A DNA stretch of 60,082 bases from Gallionellaceae bacterium (GCA_006218055.1 VBWD01000010.1:1-60082); one strand, 5' to 3'; counted from the first letter of the stretch, positions 47,268-57,831 are shown. The notes: generated by a model from the sequence alone, not told the origin. Numbers and translations are program-made.

Positions 47268-47310
47268 CTGCGGTGAAGGCTAACTTTTAGGTTATGTCGG
47301 AGCCACAACC
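47268..47310 (+). repeat. Structured repeat, copy 5 (proB 3' side)
   Basis: CTGCGGTGAAGGCTAACTTT, TAGGTTATGTCGGAGCCACA, ACC. The stem CTAAC / GTTAG-like is 4-5 bp. It is preceded by a hairpin TTGCTCT / AGAGCAA (47244-47260). Same order as copy 4: hairpin, then repeat. Confidence 0.7.
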
Positions 47311-47313
47311 CCG

Positions 47314-48336
47314 TTACCGCTTCGCTTCGTACCACCCCTGACTACGCTTCACCAGATACACCACACTCAGCATCACAGGCACTTCGATCAATACACCGAC
47401 CACAGTCGCCAGTGCCGCGCCTGATTCAAATCCAAACAGACTGATGGCAGCCGCGACGGCCAACTCGAAGAAGTTGGACGCACCGATCAAGGCCGAAGGT
47501 CCCGCCACGCAATGAACTTCCCCCAAGCGACGATTTAGCCAGTAAGCCAAACCCGATGTGAAGTACACCTGGATAGTGATGGGCACGGCCAGCATCAAAA
47601 TAATGAGTGGTTGTTCGACGATGGCTTTACCTTGGAAGGCGAACAGCAACACCAGTGTGAGCAACAGCGCAGAGATAGATATTGGGCCAAGTTTTTCCAG
47701 CGTAGATTGCAAAGTGTTCTCGCCATGCGACATCAACCATTTACGCCATGCTTGTGCGATGAAGACAGGTAAAACAATGTAGAGCAGGACAGACACCAGC
47801 AACGTATCCCATGGCACGATGATGGCAGACATGCCGAGCAATAAAGCCACGAGCGGAGCGAATGCGAACACCATGATGGCGTCGTTGAGGGCAACTTGGC
47901 TCAAGGTGAACATAGGCTCACCATTCACCAGTCGGCTCCACACGAACACCATCGCGGTGCAGGGTGCAGCGGCCAGTAATATCAATCCTGCGATGTAGCT
48001 ATCAAGTTGCTCGGCGGGAAGATAGGGCGCAAACAAATGACGGATGAACAACCACCCGAGCAGCGCCATCGAAAACGGCTTCACCGCCCAGTTGATGAAT
48101 AAAGTGACACCGATACCGCGCCAATGTTTGCGCACCTCGTGCAGCGCTCCAAAGTCGATGCGCAACAGCATGGGGATGATCATCACCCAGATAAGTAGCC
48201 CCACGGGAATATTGACCTTGGCGATCTCCAAAGTGCCCAACCAGTGGAATGGTGCTGGAATGAACTGCCCCAGCACTACGCCAACGATGATGCAGAGGAA
48301 GACCCACAGGGTCAGGTAACGTTCGAAGATGCTCAT
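47314..48336 (-). CDS. arsB: ACR3-family arsenite efflux permease
   Basis: A 340-residue inner-membrane transporter with about ten transmembrane segments. The ACR3 signature AAAPCTAMVFVWSRL near residue 122 contains the conserved Cys needed for arsenite transport in other members. It is the last gene of arsR-arsC-ACR3. It is of the ACR3 type, not the ArsB type, despite the common gene symbol. Confidence 0.92.
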   Translation of the reverse strand: MSIFERYLTLWVFLCIIVGVVLGQFIPAPFHWLGTLEIAKVNIPVGLLIWVMIIPMLLRIDFGALHEVRKHWRGIGVTLFINWAVKPFSMALLGWLFIRHLFAPYLPAEQLDSYIAGLILLAAAPCTAMVFVWSRLVNGEPMFTLSQVALNDAIMVFAFAPLVALLLGMSAIIVPWDTLLVSVLLYIVLPVFIAQAWRKWLMSHGENTLQSTLEKLGPISISALLLTLVLLFAFQGKAIVEQPLIILMLAVPITIQVYFTSGLAYWLNRRLGEVHCVAGPSALIGASNFFELAVAAAISLFGFESGAALATVVGVLIEVPVMLSVVYLVKRSQGWYEAKR

Positions 48337-48340
48337 ACCA

Positions 48341-48838
48341 TCAATCCTGGATACGCCCGATCTCGTTCAGCTTGTCTTTCAACACCAGCTTGTCCAGTTT
48401 ATCGATGGGCAATGCCATGAACAATTGGATACGGCGTGCCAATTGCTCCGCCGCCTTATTGAACGCAGCGCGACGAGCTTCATCACCTTCGATATGCGCC
48501 GGGTCGGGGATACCCCAATGTGCAGTCGCAGGATGGCCTAGCCACAGCGGGCAGGTTTCACCCGCAGCGTTATCGCACACGGTGAAGATGAAATCGAACT
48601 CGGGCGCATCGGAACGAGAGAACTCATCCCAGCTCTTGCTGCGCAATCCTTCGATACTGTGCCCGTGCGATTGCAACCACTCGATCGCACCAGGGTTCAC
48701 TTTTCCCGCAGGCTTGCTACCCGCGCTGTAGGCTTTGAACTTACCCTTGCCCAACACGTTGAACAGCACTTCACCTAGGACGCTGCGCGCCGAGTTACCC
48801 GTGCACAAGATCAGAACGTTGTATTGCTTCTCACTCAT
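48341..48838 (-). CDS. arsC: Arsenate reductase, thioredoxin-type
   Basis: Reduces arsenate to arsenite with thioredoxin. The 165 residues carry the low-molecular-weight phosphatase loop CTGNSARS (Cys12), with a second pair of cysteines at CDNAAGETC (about 88-96). The C-terminal extension is longer than in E. coli ArsC, as in LMW-PTP-type members. Four bases separate it from the ACR3 gene. Confidence 0.93.
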   Translation of the reverse strand: MSEKQYNVLILCTGNSARSVLGEVLFNVLGKGKFKAYSAGSKPAGKVNPGAIEWLQSHGHSIEGLRSKSWDEFSRSDAPEFDFIFTVCDNAAGETCPLWLGHPATAHWGIPDPAHIEGDEARRAAFNKAAEQLARRIQLFMALPIDKLDKLVLKDKLNEIGRIQD

Positions 48839-48853
48839 TTCACTTTCCTTTTA

Positions 48854-49177
48854 TCAACATTTCTTAGTGGGTGCCTTACAACTATCGTCATGCCCACCAC
48901 AACAGTTCTCGGTCAGATAATCCACCATGCCATTCATCACTGCGAAGTTCGCCGCGTAGTAGACGAAGCGCCCTTCCTGCGTGCTCTCGACCAGCCCAGC
49001 ATGGCTGAGTGTCTTAAAGTGGAACGACATATTGGCGGGCGACACCTTCAGCTTCTCGGCGATCTGTCCTGCCGCCAATCCTTCCGGCCCACTCGTGACC
49101 AACAGGCGGTAGATAGCCAAACGAGTTGGCTGCGCCAGTGCCGCTAAAGCCTTCACAACTTGAGCCGGTTTCATCAT
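48854..49177 (-). CDS. arsR: ArsR-family arsenic-responsive repressor
   Basis: A 107-residue winged-helix repressor (LAALAQPTRLAIYRLL, IAEKLKVSPANMSFHFKTLS). The usual N-terminal CxCxxC arsenic site is absent; a C-terminal cysteine cluster (ENCCGGHDDSCKAPTKKC) is the likely As(III)-sensing site, as in the ArsR type with C-terminal binding sites. The start is at the two Mets; the first is kept. Confidence 0.9.
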   Translation of the reverse strand: MMKPAQVVKALAALAQPTRLAIYRLLVTSGPEGLAAGQIAEKLKVSPANMSFHFKTLSHAGLVESTQEGRFVYYAANFAVMNGMVDYLTENCCGGHDDSCKAPTKKC

Positions 49178-49188
49178 CTTATGATTCT

Positions 49189-49208
49189 ATTGTTAAACGA
49201 TTGTTAAA
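49189..49208 (-). promoter_or_regulatory. Direct-repeat operator of the ars operon
   Basis: Two ATTGTTAAA copies (49189-49197 and 49200-49208) 11 bases apart, just upstream of arsR. A plausible ArsR operator; AT-rich promoter hexamers overlap it but I do not call them confidently. Confidence 0.6.
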
Positions 49209-49247
49209 ATAATAAACAAGACAACACTCCGGGTCAAGCAAGATAAA

Positions 49248-52200
49248 TCAGCGATAGCGGAAGGAATAGAAGATATCGAGCGCATCCTCGACACCGGTGC
49301 GAGTCACGAGTGTGATGCGCGGGGTCAAGGTATAGGTGAACTTAGTGATACCCGTACCCGAAGACAGTCCCTGTTCATAACTCAAGTAGGCGCGAGGATT
49401 GAGGCGCTTACCCACTGTCACCACTTGGCTGAGCAATGGATCGACTCCACCGGCTTTCTGATTTAGCGACAGCTCGTCCACACCGACCGCGCGCCCGATC
49501 TTGGAAGCGGACTGACCGCCCATGATATTGGTCGCGGCGGACAGCAACAACGATGAGTCGATACCGCTGCTGTCAGGCACACGCCCCAAGATGATCCATG
49601 AGAGCTTCTCGGCATCCGGCACATTTGGGTTGGACACGAGGCGAATGATGGGTTTGCGTGCCGTACCACTCACTTCAACGCCAGCCTCCACATCCAGTCC
49701 TTTGCGATAAGCCAAGATATTCAAGCCGGGGTCATCCATACGGCCTTGGAAGTTCACCATCCCACGTTCAACTTGCAGACGCTGACCGTAGGCGTCGAAC
49801 ACCGCATCCTGCGCTTCGATGATGCCCGTCACGCTGAGTGGCTCACCCGGTTCGCCGCGCACATCCAAATTACCTTTTAGGCGTGCTTCCAGACCCGATG
49901 CGCGGATGAAGAACTTGTCCCCCAAGTCCAGTGTTGCACTCACTTTGTTCTGCTGTTTGACGCTCTCATCCTCTTCTTGCCCGACGATCTGCACATCTTC
50001 ATCGAGCTGTGGGCGGTTACTCACGGGTTGATCGATGAGACCGGCATCGGCTCGGATGTCACCATCCAAGATGAGTGTCTTGCCTGAGAAGCGCGCATGC
50101 CCCTTACCGGAAGCGATGACCCAACGGTCAGCGCGTTGCAACAGCGGGAACTGTTGCGCAATGATATTCACACCGCCCGTATCACCTTTGAGGTCGAGCA
50201 TACCGCTCGCGCTCAATTTCCCAGCAGGGCGACTCAGCTTGAAATCACCCAACAACTTGTCTTTGGGCTGAGCGAGATAAGGCGAGTCGAAATCGAACAG
50301 ATCGAGATGCACAAGGTCTTGTTCGAAGCGTGCCTTCAACTGACCTTGCTCCAGTCGCACGCCTTGATCCAGCATGCCAAAACTCAATCCTTCACCTTGC
50401 ACCATGCCACGCAATCGCGGTGTGTGCATATCACCGACCAAATCGGCATCCAATTTTAATTTACCGCCACTCTGAAAATTACTGTCGAGTACCGGCCCCA
50501 ACCACGACAAGTCGTTTGAATCGAGATACAGATGCCCAGTCAGCGGCGCATCGGCAGCCACAGTCCAACGCTCGCCCGCAATGGTCAGCGGCATATTGGC
50601 AGTCATTTTCATCTCGCCCAACTTCTCTCCGCTGGCAGCAAGTTCAGCTTGCAATTGATCGCTGACCACCTGAGCCGACATGCGCACATCGCTCAACCCG
50701 AACAGCGCACCCGTCTTGGGATCGACCACCCAATCTCCGCTTTCGCGTTGCACTTGCAACTTTGCGTCCCAATGCGCATCCTTCTTCACATCCCATGCGC
50801 CACCAAAGCGCAACGTGCCCAAGTTATCCAGCGCAGGCGGGATGTCATCCACGTTCACGGCGCGAATCCCCAAGCCGCTGAAGCTACCGTTGCTCTGCCA
50901 GTATGCCGGCGTCCAACGCGTGGTTTCCAGATGCGTGCGGCCACCGCCCAGTGCGATGTCGGCCGCGCCCAGTTCCACATTCTCCGCAGCAAGTGTTAGC
51001 GCAGTGGTGCTGAGCAATCGCAATGACACCGTACCTAGGCCGAAGAACTCATCGAGAGAGCCCTGCCAACGCATTGCACGCCATCCTTCATCGAGACCAC
51101 TCAAGCCACCATGTGCCTGTAGTTGCAACTCTTCCCGCACCTGCGAGCCATGCTCTACCTTGGCGCGCATCTTGATATTGTGGTCTGCTGGTGCGCCCTG
51201 CAACTCAAAACTTGCATCAGGGACTCGTAATGCATTCCCTTGTTTGAAATTCTGCAACACCAGATTGAGCGTCATTGATTGCGCAGAGACATCACCCGCC
51301 GCATCCACACTGGCGATCGTTTGCCCTGCTGGCAACTTCAGCTCTTTACCGCTGAAAGAGAAATCGAATTGCGGCTCAGCGATACTCCCCGTAAGTGAGG
51401 CACGTCCATTCAACTCGCCCCCCAAGTTGACATCAACCTGCGACAGATCGGAGGCCGCCAGATCGAAGCGCAACTCGTCCGCTCCCAGCCCATAGCTTCC
51501 TTTGACTGATAGTCGGTTGTCACCGAGGTGGAATGCCATCTCGCCCTTGCCATGTTTACCATTGATGATCGCTGCCCACCCTGCCCCACCGATCTCATAC
51601 TGCGCAAAGTGACTGTTCGCTAGCGCGAACTGCATCTCTGCAGTGACCTCCGGTAACAACTCCCCTTTGATCTTCAGTTCCGCATTCAAGTCAGTTGCAG
51701 GAGAGTTGCTGAATTCAGCCAAATTCAACTTATGGACTTGGCTGCTGAAATTGAATTTCTGACTCTTATCGAGTGCAAGTTGGCCATGCCCCTCGATACT
51801 CGTCTCACCACGCACTAGTCGCAGACTATGCAATACGACTTGCCGACCTTGTCGTGTCAGATCACCGCTCAGTTTCGACTCACCATCGGTCAACTCCAAC
51901 ACCGCATGTTGAGACTTTCCTGCACCATCCAGTGCGATCTTTCCATTCATCAGCTTCGAAGGTAGTCGGCTATCCAAGCCTTGCATGTTCACTTCGCGCA
52001 ACGTCAGTTGCGCCTCACCGGATTGTTTTTTGGAGTTCCAATCGAGATTACCTGCGAGTTGCCCCTCCAGCAATGTCTTCGCTTCTAAGCGGCTGATCTG
52101 CCAATGCTCGACAGATAGGTTCAAGTGTGCGCGCGCATCAACGATAGGGATGCCATTCAGGTCTAACGCTTCCGCCATCGCCTTCCATGCGATCACCTTG

Positions 52201-53073
52201 TTGTCCACGCGCATCGAGGCGGCCTGATAGGCGCGTTTGCGGCGCTTTCTCTAACCAGCGCGCGACATCGATTCCTTTGAACTGCATCTGGATGCGTTGT
52301 AGCAGCACGTCATCCAGGGGCGATAGCAATATCGTTCCGTGAGCGTGCGCTCCCGCGCCCTCGGCTTTTAGCTTGATCTCTAGATTGCGCAACTCGCCCT
52401 GCACATCTGCCTGTACCTGCAACTTCTCTGAACGCGGTGTGGTGGTATCCAAGGTGATGTGTGAATTTACGGCAAATGGACTGGCACTCGCCAACGTCAA
52501 ATCACCCGCCATCTCGCCGAAGGGTAGCTGCGCATTCATCAAATTAACGCGATGTTGACGAGAATCGCTGCTCAAGCTGGCATCCACCTCGCTCACTACA
52601 AAATCAGGCTGGGTCGAGCCTGCGGCGAACCAACGGAACGAGCCCACATGGACCTTCGCGGCAGTCACCTCCAAAGGAAGTTGTAGCGACGCGGGTAGCA
52701 TAGGAGCCGTCGTAGCAGTACTGACTTGCTCCGCATGCAGGTCGATCTGCTGCACGCTCACACGCAACAGATGCAACTCCTGACTCAGCAGCGCGCGCGG
52801 CTGCCAATCCACCTCTATCCCTCTCGCGTCGAAACGTTGCGTTTCAGAATTGAAAGCGAGATGTTGCGCCGTGAATCCACCAAACAAGGAACCCGTCAGC
52901 CCATCCACCTTAAATGCACCACGCGTGTGTCTATCCATCACGCCCGCCATCCATGTCATACCCGACGTGGTGCCGAGCAAGTAGTAACCCAACCCCGCGA
53001 CCAAAAAGCAGGGAGTCAGCAAGCCAAGGACGATTTTGCTACGTAACGATAGGCCGGCGTTCTCTTTCTCCAT
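49248..53073 (-). pseudogene. tamB: tamB (AsmA/TamB translocation protein) with frameshift
   Basis: Large inner-membrane-anchored periplasmic protein of the TAM complex, working with TamA in outer-membrane biogenesis. Frame A (from 53073) encodes an N-terminal signal-anchor and about 285 residues of beta-helical repeats up to ...QTRLSGRLDARG near 52225, then runs to a stop at 52138. Frame B resumes at about 52230 with YQAASMRVDNKVIAWKAMAE and runs 988 residues to the DUF490-type C-terminus ending YSFRYR. The two parts join with a change of frame; some tens of bases may be lost. Without it the two halves would be separate. Its start shares a base with the tamA stop. Confidence 0.88.
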
Positions 53074-54821
53074 CAGAAAGCCACCGCGATAGAGAAGTGA
53101 TAAACAAGATCGGATACCGTTTTGCTGCGCGCCACATCCAGCGCCAAAGGACCAACAGGGCTACGCCAGCGCACGCCAAAACCATAGCCGATGACGGGTT
53201 TGAGCGCTTCGGGGGTGTCCGCAGCATCGCCCGCATCCGCGAAGGCGGCCACCCCCAGCGCAGTGAACCAATGTGTGTACTCGGCACTCGCCGTCACCAT
53301 CGCACGACCACCGACCACCGCATCGCCTTCATGCACCCCCAAGCTTTGGTAGGCATAGCCGCGTACCGTCTGCGTGCCACCGACTCGGAACAGATATTCT
53401 TGCGGGATATTCACGCGCGTCTGCGCCTTGGTATATCCCGCCTCGCCGCGCAAGGAGACAACATCGTTCTCGCCTAACGGTATCCATTGCTGGCGTCGCA
53501 GATAAGTTCTGACGAAATCCTCATCCGAGAATACGGCCTTGCCCGCTCCGCCCAGACGAAACTCGGTGAGCGATCCCGACATCGGCATCAGCGGATCATC
53601 CACTGCACGCTGCATCCAGCGCCAGTCGAGCACCAACGCTTGGTTGGTCTCGCGCATGCCACCATCAGGGATGCGATGCTCCTGCTGCCAGTTCAAGCCG
53701 ATGTTGAATTCGTTACCGTACACCGTGTGACTGCGCGTCACACCGAACTTATCGCGCAGTGTCTCCAAGCCTTGGATCGTGGTGCGCTCTCCACTGGCTA
53801 ACCACTGCAAACGAAATCCTTGAGGATTAGGCAAGGTGTCGATGCTCGTCGATAGGGTCTGACGATTGTTCTCCAACACCAATGCCGTGCTGAAAGCCCA
53901 CGCACGACCGACGAAATTGTTATCGAGATAACTCAACTCGCTGCGCAAGCCGTTGTTGGTGCTGTAGCCCAAACCGGTGGATACCTTGCGCGATTGCGCC
54001 TCGACGATTTGCACTTTCACAGGCGCAGCGATCACGGCTCCACTCGCCGTTTCCACAGTGGGCGGCATGTCTAGACTGACGATGATGGAGCTGAATTGAG
54101 ATAGATTCTGTAAACGCGTTTGAAAGATCAACAGTTGGTTGCGATCATAGAGCTCCCCCTCTTTGAAGGAAGCATAGCGCGTCACCAATGCTTCCGAGTA
54201 GCGCTCCAAACCGCTCACTTGCATCGCGCCGAAACGATAACGTGGGCCTGAGTCCAGAACGATGTTCAACTGCGCTGTGGCGGAAGGGATATCGACCTTT
54301 GCCGAGCTATCGACGATACGCGCAGCGGCATATTCCTTGCGCGCCAATTGCGTGAGCAGATCGGTCTTGGCTCGATCCCAAGCCGCTGAACTGAACCCCT
54401 TTCCCTGTGGCAATGACCATTCTTTGCGTAATTGCATCGCACGTTGCGCATCTGCTTGTGCGATGTCTCCACGCAATTCGATATTCACTGCGCTGACCTT
54501 GGTAAGCGGACCCGGCTCGACCAACAACTCGAGCGTGCCCGAAATCATAACGGAACGCAGCAGCACCTTGCTGGAGAAATAGCCTTCAGTCATCAACAAC
54601 TCGGGTATCTCGCGTTGTGCACGGCGCATGAACACCGCTCGCTCGCTTTCTGTCCTCATCAACTCCTCGGGAAGTGTGAAGTACTGGACGAGTACAGGAC
54701 GCACCTTTTCTGGCGCAATCAGAATGACCGCAGGGATACTGCCCGACTTCGCTTGCACGCTCGCCACCCAACCAACGGTGAGCAAACCGATCAAAGACCA
54801 AGCGATCATCAGACGATTCAT
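53073..54821 (-). CDS. tamA: TamA, BamA-like outer-membrane protein
   Basis: 582 residues: signal peptide (about 1-24), POTRA-type domains with an alternating fold (about 30-250; AMQVSGLERYSEALV), then a 16-stranded beta-barrel ending in LVYHFSIAVAF with a terminal Phe. Partner of TamB. The ATG at 54821 begins the signal peptide; a 35-codon upstream extension is rejected. Frame intact, unlike tamB. Confidence 0.94.
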   Translation of the reverse strand: MNRLMIAWSLIGLLTVGWVASVQAKSGSIPAVILIAPEKVRPVLVQYFTLPEELMRTESERAVFMRRAQREIPELLMTEGYFSSKVLLRSVMISGTLELLVEPGPLTKVSAVNIELRGDIAQADAQRAMQLRKEWSLPQGKGFSSAAWDRAKTDLLTQLARKEYAAARIVDSSAKVDIPSATAQLNIVLDSGPRYRFGAMQVSGLERYSEALVTRYASFKEGELYDRNQLLIFQTRLQNLSQFSSIIVSLDMPPTVETASGAVIAAPVKVQIVEAQSRKVSTGLGYSTNNGLRSELSYLDNNFVGRAWAFSTALVLENNRQTLSTSIDTLPNPQGFRLQWLASGERTTIQGLETLRDKFGVTRSHTVYGNEFNIGLNWQQEHRIPDGGMRETNQALVLDWRWMQRAVDDPLMPMSGSLTEFRLGGAGKAVFSDEDFVRTYLRRQQWIPLGENDVVSLRGEAGYTKAQTRVNIPQEYLFRVGGTQTVRGYAYQSLGVHEGDAVVGGRAMVTASAEYTHWFTALGVAAFADAGDAADTPEALKPVIGYGFGVRWRSPVGPLALDVARSKTVSDLVYHFSIAVAF

Positions 54822-54947
54822 TGAGTATTCGGACAAAGAATGCACTCTAGGGGTAACACGATGAAGGCTCGGATTGTACCTTAGGCATTGAGTTCCCAAG
54901 TCGCAGCACCAAGGTAGAATGGGCACACATCAACACATTCAGACACC

Positions 54948-55022
54948 ATGTTCATCGAACTCATCATACTTGTCGTCCTCGTCGCAGTCGTCGTCGTTGC
55001 ACTACGTCCGCCGCGCCAATGA
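54948..55022 (+). CDS. Possible 24-residue membrane peptide
   Basis: ATG-to-TGA frame encoding MFIELIILVVLVAVVVVALR plus PPRQ: one transmembrane segment and a basic tail. It lies between divergent tamA and the convergent endopeptidase gene, and a strong hairpin terminator starts inside its stop codon. No Shine-Dalgarno sequence and no good promoter were found, so translation is uncertain. Confidence 0.4.
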   Translation: MFIELIILVVLVAVVVVALRPPRQ

Positions 55023-55050
55023 AAAAGGGGGCTTGGCAGCCCCCTTTTTC
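55021..55050. terminator. Bidirectional intrinsic terminator
   Basis: A perfect 12-bp stem (GAAAAAGGGGGC / GCCCCCTTTTTC) with a TTGGCA loop and T-runs on both sides. It terminates the reverse-strand endopeptidase transcript and would end any short forward transcript. Probably the strongest terminator in the window. Confidence 0.9.
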
Positions 55051-55068
55051 ATCACGATTCCTTGATGA

Positions 55069-55968
55069 TCATCCACGTCGAATACGGCGGACTTTTCTAG
55101 TCGGTTCTGGCGTTCCTTCCATCCAACGTTTGATGCGGTTCGCATCACCGACACGGGTATGCCTACCCCATGAGTCGAGCAACACGATCACGACAGGGCG
55201 ATTGGATATCTTCGCTTGCATCACCAAGCACTTTCCAGCTTCGCTGATATAGCCCGTCTTGCTCAAACCGATATCCCAAGAAGCACTTCTTACCAGCGGG
55301 TTGGTGTTGTTAAAACGCAGCGAACGACGACCGGAGACTTGGACTGTATGAGTGCTTGTCGTAGAGAAGCGTTCGATCTCGTCGTACTCACTAGCTGCCG
55401 ACACCATCTTGACCAGATCGTGTGCCGTCGAGACATTGGAACTATGCAAACCAGTCGCATCATCGAAGCGTGTGGAAGTCATCCCCAATTCGCGCGCCTT
55501 GGCGTTCATCATGGACAACATCACTTGCGTACCACCGGGATAAGTACGTGCCAGCGCGGCGGCAGCGACATTCTCGGAAGCCATCAAGGCCAACTTCAAC
55601 AACTCACCCCGTGTCAGCATCATGCCATTGCGCATACGTGAACGAGTACCTTTGAAGCGATCGCGATCCAAAGAGCTGATGGTGATGCGCTCGTCCAGCG
55701 GCAATCTTGCATCGAGCACGACCATCGCTGTCATCAATTTAGTGATTGATGCGATAGGCACGACTTCATTGGCATTTTTGGTGAAAAGGGGGCGTTGCGT
55801 CTGCTCGTCGTAGATCATCGCGATGGCAGAACTCAGTCTGGGTGCAGGGGTATTCCTGAAGGTAGCGTACTGATCACCTTGATCCAACAATGCGACTTGT
55901 TGATGGTCTGCAGCCTGCGCGATCAGCGCATAGCTCAACAACATCAGTGCAAAAATAGTGTTACGCAT
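55069..55968 (-). CDS. pbpG: D-alanyl-D-alanine endopeptidase (PbpG-type, S11)
   Basis: Periplasmic penicillin-binding protein that cleaves peptidoglycan cross-links. The 299 residues start with a signal peptide (about 1-19) and show all three active-site motifs: SITK (74-77), SEN (about 130) and KTG (about 235). The C-terminal end is basic (KVRRIRRG) and may dock on the membrane or cell wall. Transcribed alone, ending at the strong terminator. Confidence 0.93.
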   Translation of the reverse strand: MRNTIFALMLLSYALIAQAADHQQVALLDQGDQYATFRNTPAPRLSSAIAMIYDEQTQRPLFTKNANEVVPIASITKLMTAMVVLDARLPLDERITISSLDRDRFKGTRSRMRNGMMLTRGELLKLALMASENVAAAALARTYPGGTQVMLSMMNAKARELGMTSTRFDDATGLHSSNVSTAHDLVKMVSAASEYDEIERFSTTSTHTVQVSGRRSLRFNNTNPLVRSASWDIGLSKTGYISEAGKCLVMQAKISNRPVVIVLLDSWGRHTRVGDANRIKRWMEGTPEPTRKVRRIRRG

Positions 55969-56049
55969 GAATTCCCCTGTCCGAATTGACGGAACGGCGC
56001 GGAGGATAACCTGAAAAACCTAAAATAATCAATGAGTATTTGATAATCG

Positions 56050-57831
56050 TTATTGTTCTTCCTGTTGTTGCAACGCCCACATCTGCGCATACACCCCTTG
56101 TTGGGACAACAATTCGCGATGCGTGCCACGTTCGATGATGCGGCCTTTGTCCATGACGAGTATCTGGTGAGCATCCACCACGGTAGACAAACGGTGCGCG
56201 ATGACCAGGGTGGTACGGTTCTGCGCGATGCTGCGCAACTCGTCTTGGATGGCCTTCTCCGATTTGGAATCCAATGCAGAAGTGGCTTCATCAAAAATCA
56301 GAATCGCGGGGTTCTTCAAGATGGCGCGCGCGATAGCGACACGTTGTTTCTCCCCCCCGGACAGTTTCAAACCGCGCTCACCCACCATGCTGTCGTAACC
56401 TTGCGGCAGCGATTCGATGAAGTGATGGATATGGGCTGACTGTGCCGCACGAATGACTTCGTCACGACTGGCATTGGGGTTGCCGTAAGCGATGTTGTAG
56501 TAGATGGTGTCGTTGAACAGCACCGTATCCTGCGGCACGATGCCGATGGAGGCACGCAGACTACTCTGCGTCACGTTGCGTATATCTTGTCCGTCGATCG
56601 AAATACTGCCGCTATCCACATCGTAGAAGCGGAAAAGCAGGCGCGACAGCGTGGACTTACCCGCCCCGCTCGCACCGACCACCGCGACCGTATTCCCACT
56701 GGGTATCTCGAAATCCACCTCGTGCAATATCTGGCGCGAGGGGTCATAGGAGAATGCCACTCTCTCGAATCGAACCATGGCTTTATCCAATTGCAGCGAC
56801 GGTGCATCCTGCGCATCTTCGATCTCGCGGTTCGCATCCAGCAAACGGAACATCTTCTCCATATCCGCCAGCGCGTTCTTGATCTCGCGATAGACGAAAC
56901 CCAAAAAGTGCAGCGGCATGTAGAGTTGCAACATAAACACGTTGACCAACACCAAATCGCCGATGGTCATGTTGCCCTTCACCACCTCGTCCGCCGCCAG
57001 CAACATGAGTAAAGTGACGCCGATGGCGATGATGATGCTCTGCCCCGCGTTAAGTGCCGCCAATGAAGTCTGGTTCTTCACGGCGGAAAATTCCCAATCC
57101 TTCATCTGCTCGTCGTAGCGCGACACTTCATATTTTTCATTGCCAAAATACTTCACCGTCTCGTAATTGATGAGACTGTCGATGGCGCGCGTATTGGCTT
57201 TGGAATCCTTGTCGTTCATGTTGCGGCGGAACACCATGCGCCACTCGGTGATGATCAATGTGAAAGCGATATAGAGCACCAGCGTGGCGAAAGTGATGAT
57301 GGCGAACCACGGGTTGTATTTGACGAACAGGATGGCCGCCACCAAGCCGATCTCCAGCAAGGTCGGCAGGATGTTGAACAGCAGAAAAGTGAGCAAGAAA
57401 CTGATACCGCGTGTACCGCGCTCGATGTCGCGCGATACGCCGCCGGTCTGCCGTTCCAGATGGAAACGCAGACTCAGGCTGTGCAGATGCTCGAACACTT
57501 GCAGGGCGACACGGCGGATAGCGCGTTGCGTCACCTTGGCGAACAGCGCGTCGCGCAACTCGCCGAACAGCGTGCTGAACAAACGCAGCAAGCCATACCC
57601 TGCGATGAGGAACACGGGAATCGCCAGCATCGCCTGCGGTTTACTCATCGCATCCACGATCTCTTTGAGCGCGAGCGGTACGACCACGTTGGCGAGCTTG
57701 GAAGCAACCAACAGAATCACCACGAAGGTCACCCGCCACTTGAACTCAAGCAGGTACGGAACCAAGCTACGGATGACTTTCCAATCAGTACGAGTTGGCG
57801 TGGCGGAAGAATGGGATGAATGTGAGCGCAT
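56050..57831 (-). CDS. Atm1/HMT1-type ABC exporter
   Basis: 593-residue half transporter: six-transmembrane domain (about 30-320) with the LHLSLRFHLERQTGG-like coupling region, then a nucleotide-binding domain with Walker A GASGAGKST (near 375), signature LSGGEKQR and Walker B LIFDEATSALD. The family exports glutathione-linked iron-sulfur or heavy-metal compounds; the exact cargo is unknown. It is single and acts as a homodimer. Confidence 0.9.
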   Translation of the reverse strand: MRSHSSHSSATPTRTDWKVIRSLVPYLLEFKWRVTFVVILLVASKLANVVVPLALKEIVDAMSKPQAMLAIPVFLIAGYGLLRLFSTLFGELRDALFAKVTQRAIRRVALQVFEHLHSLSLRFHLERQTGGVSRDIERGTRGISFLLTFLLFNILPTLLEIGLVAAILFVKYNPWFAIITFATLVLYIAFTLIITEWRMVFRRNMNDKDSKANTRAIDSLINYETVKYFGNEKYEVSRYDEQMKDWEFSAVKNQTSLAALNAGQSIIIAIGVTLLMLLAADEVVKGNMTIGDLVLVNVFMLQLYMPLHFLGFVYREIKNALADMEKMFRLLDANREIEDAQDAPSLQLDKAMVRFERVAFSYDPSRQILHEVDFEIPSGNTVAVVGASGAGKSTLSRLLFRFYDVDSGSISIDGQDIRNVTQSSLRASIGIVPQDTVLFNDTIYYNIAYGNPNASRDEVIRAAQSAHIHHFIESLPQGYDSMVGERGLKLSGGEKQRVAIARAILKNPAILIFDEATSALDSKSEKAIQDELRSIAQNRTTLVIAHRLSTVVDAHQILVMDKGRIIERGTHRELLSQQGVYAQMWALQQQEEQ

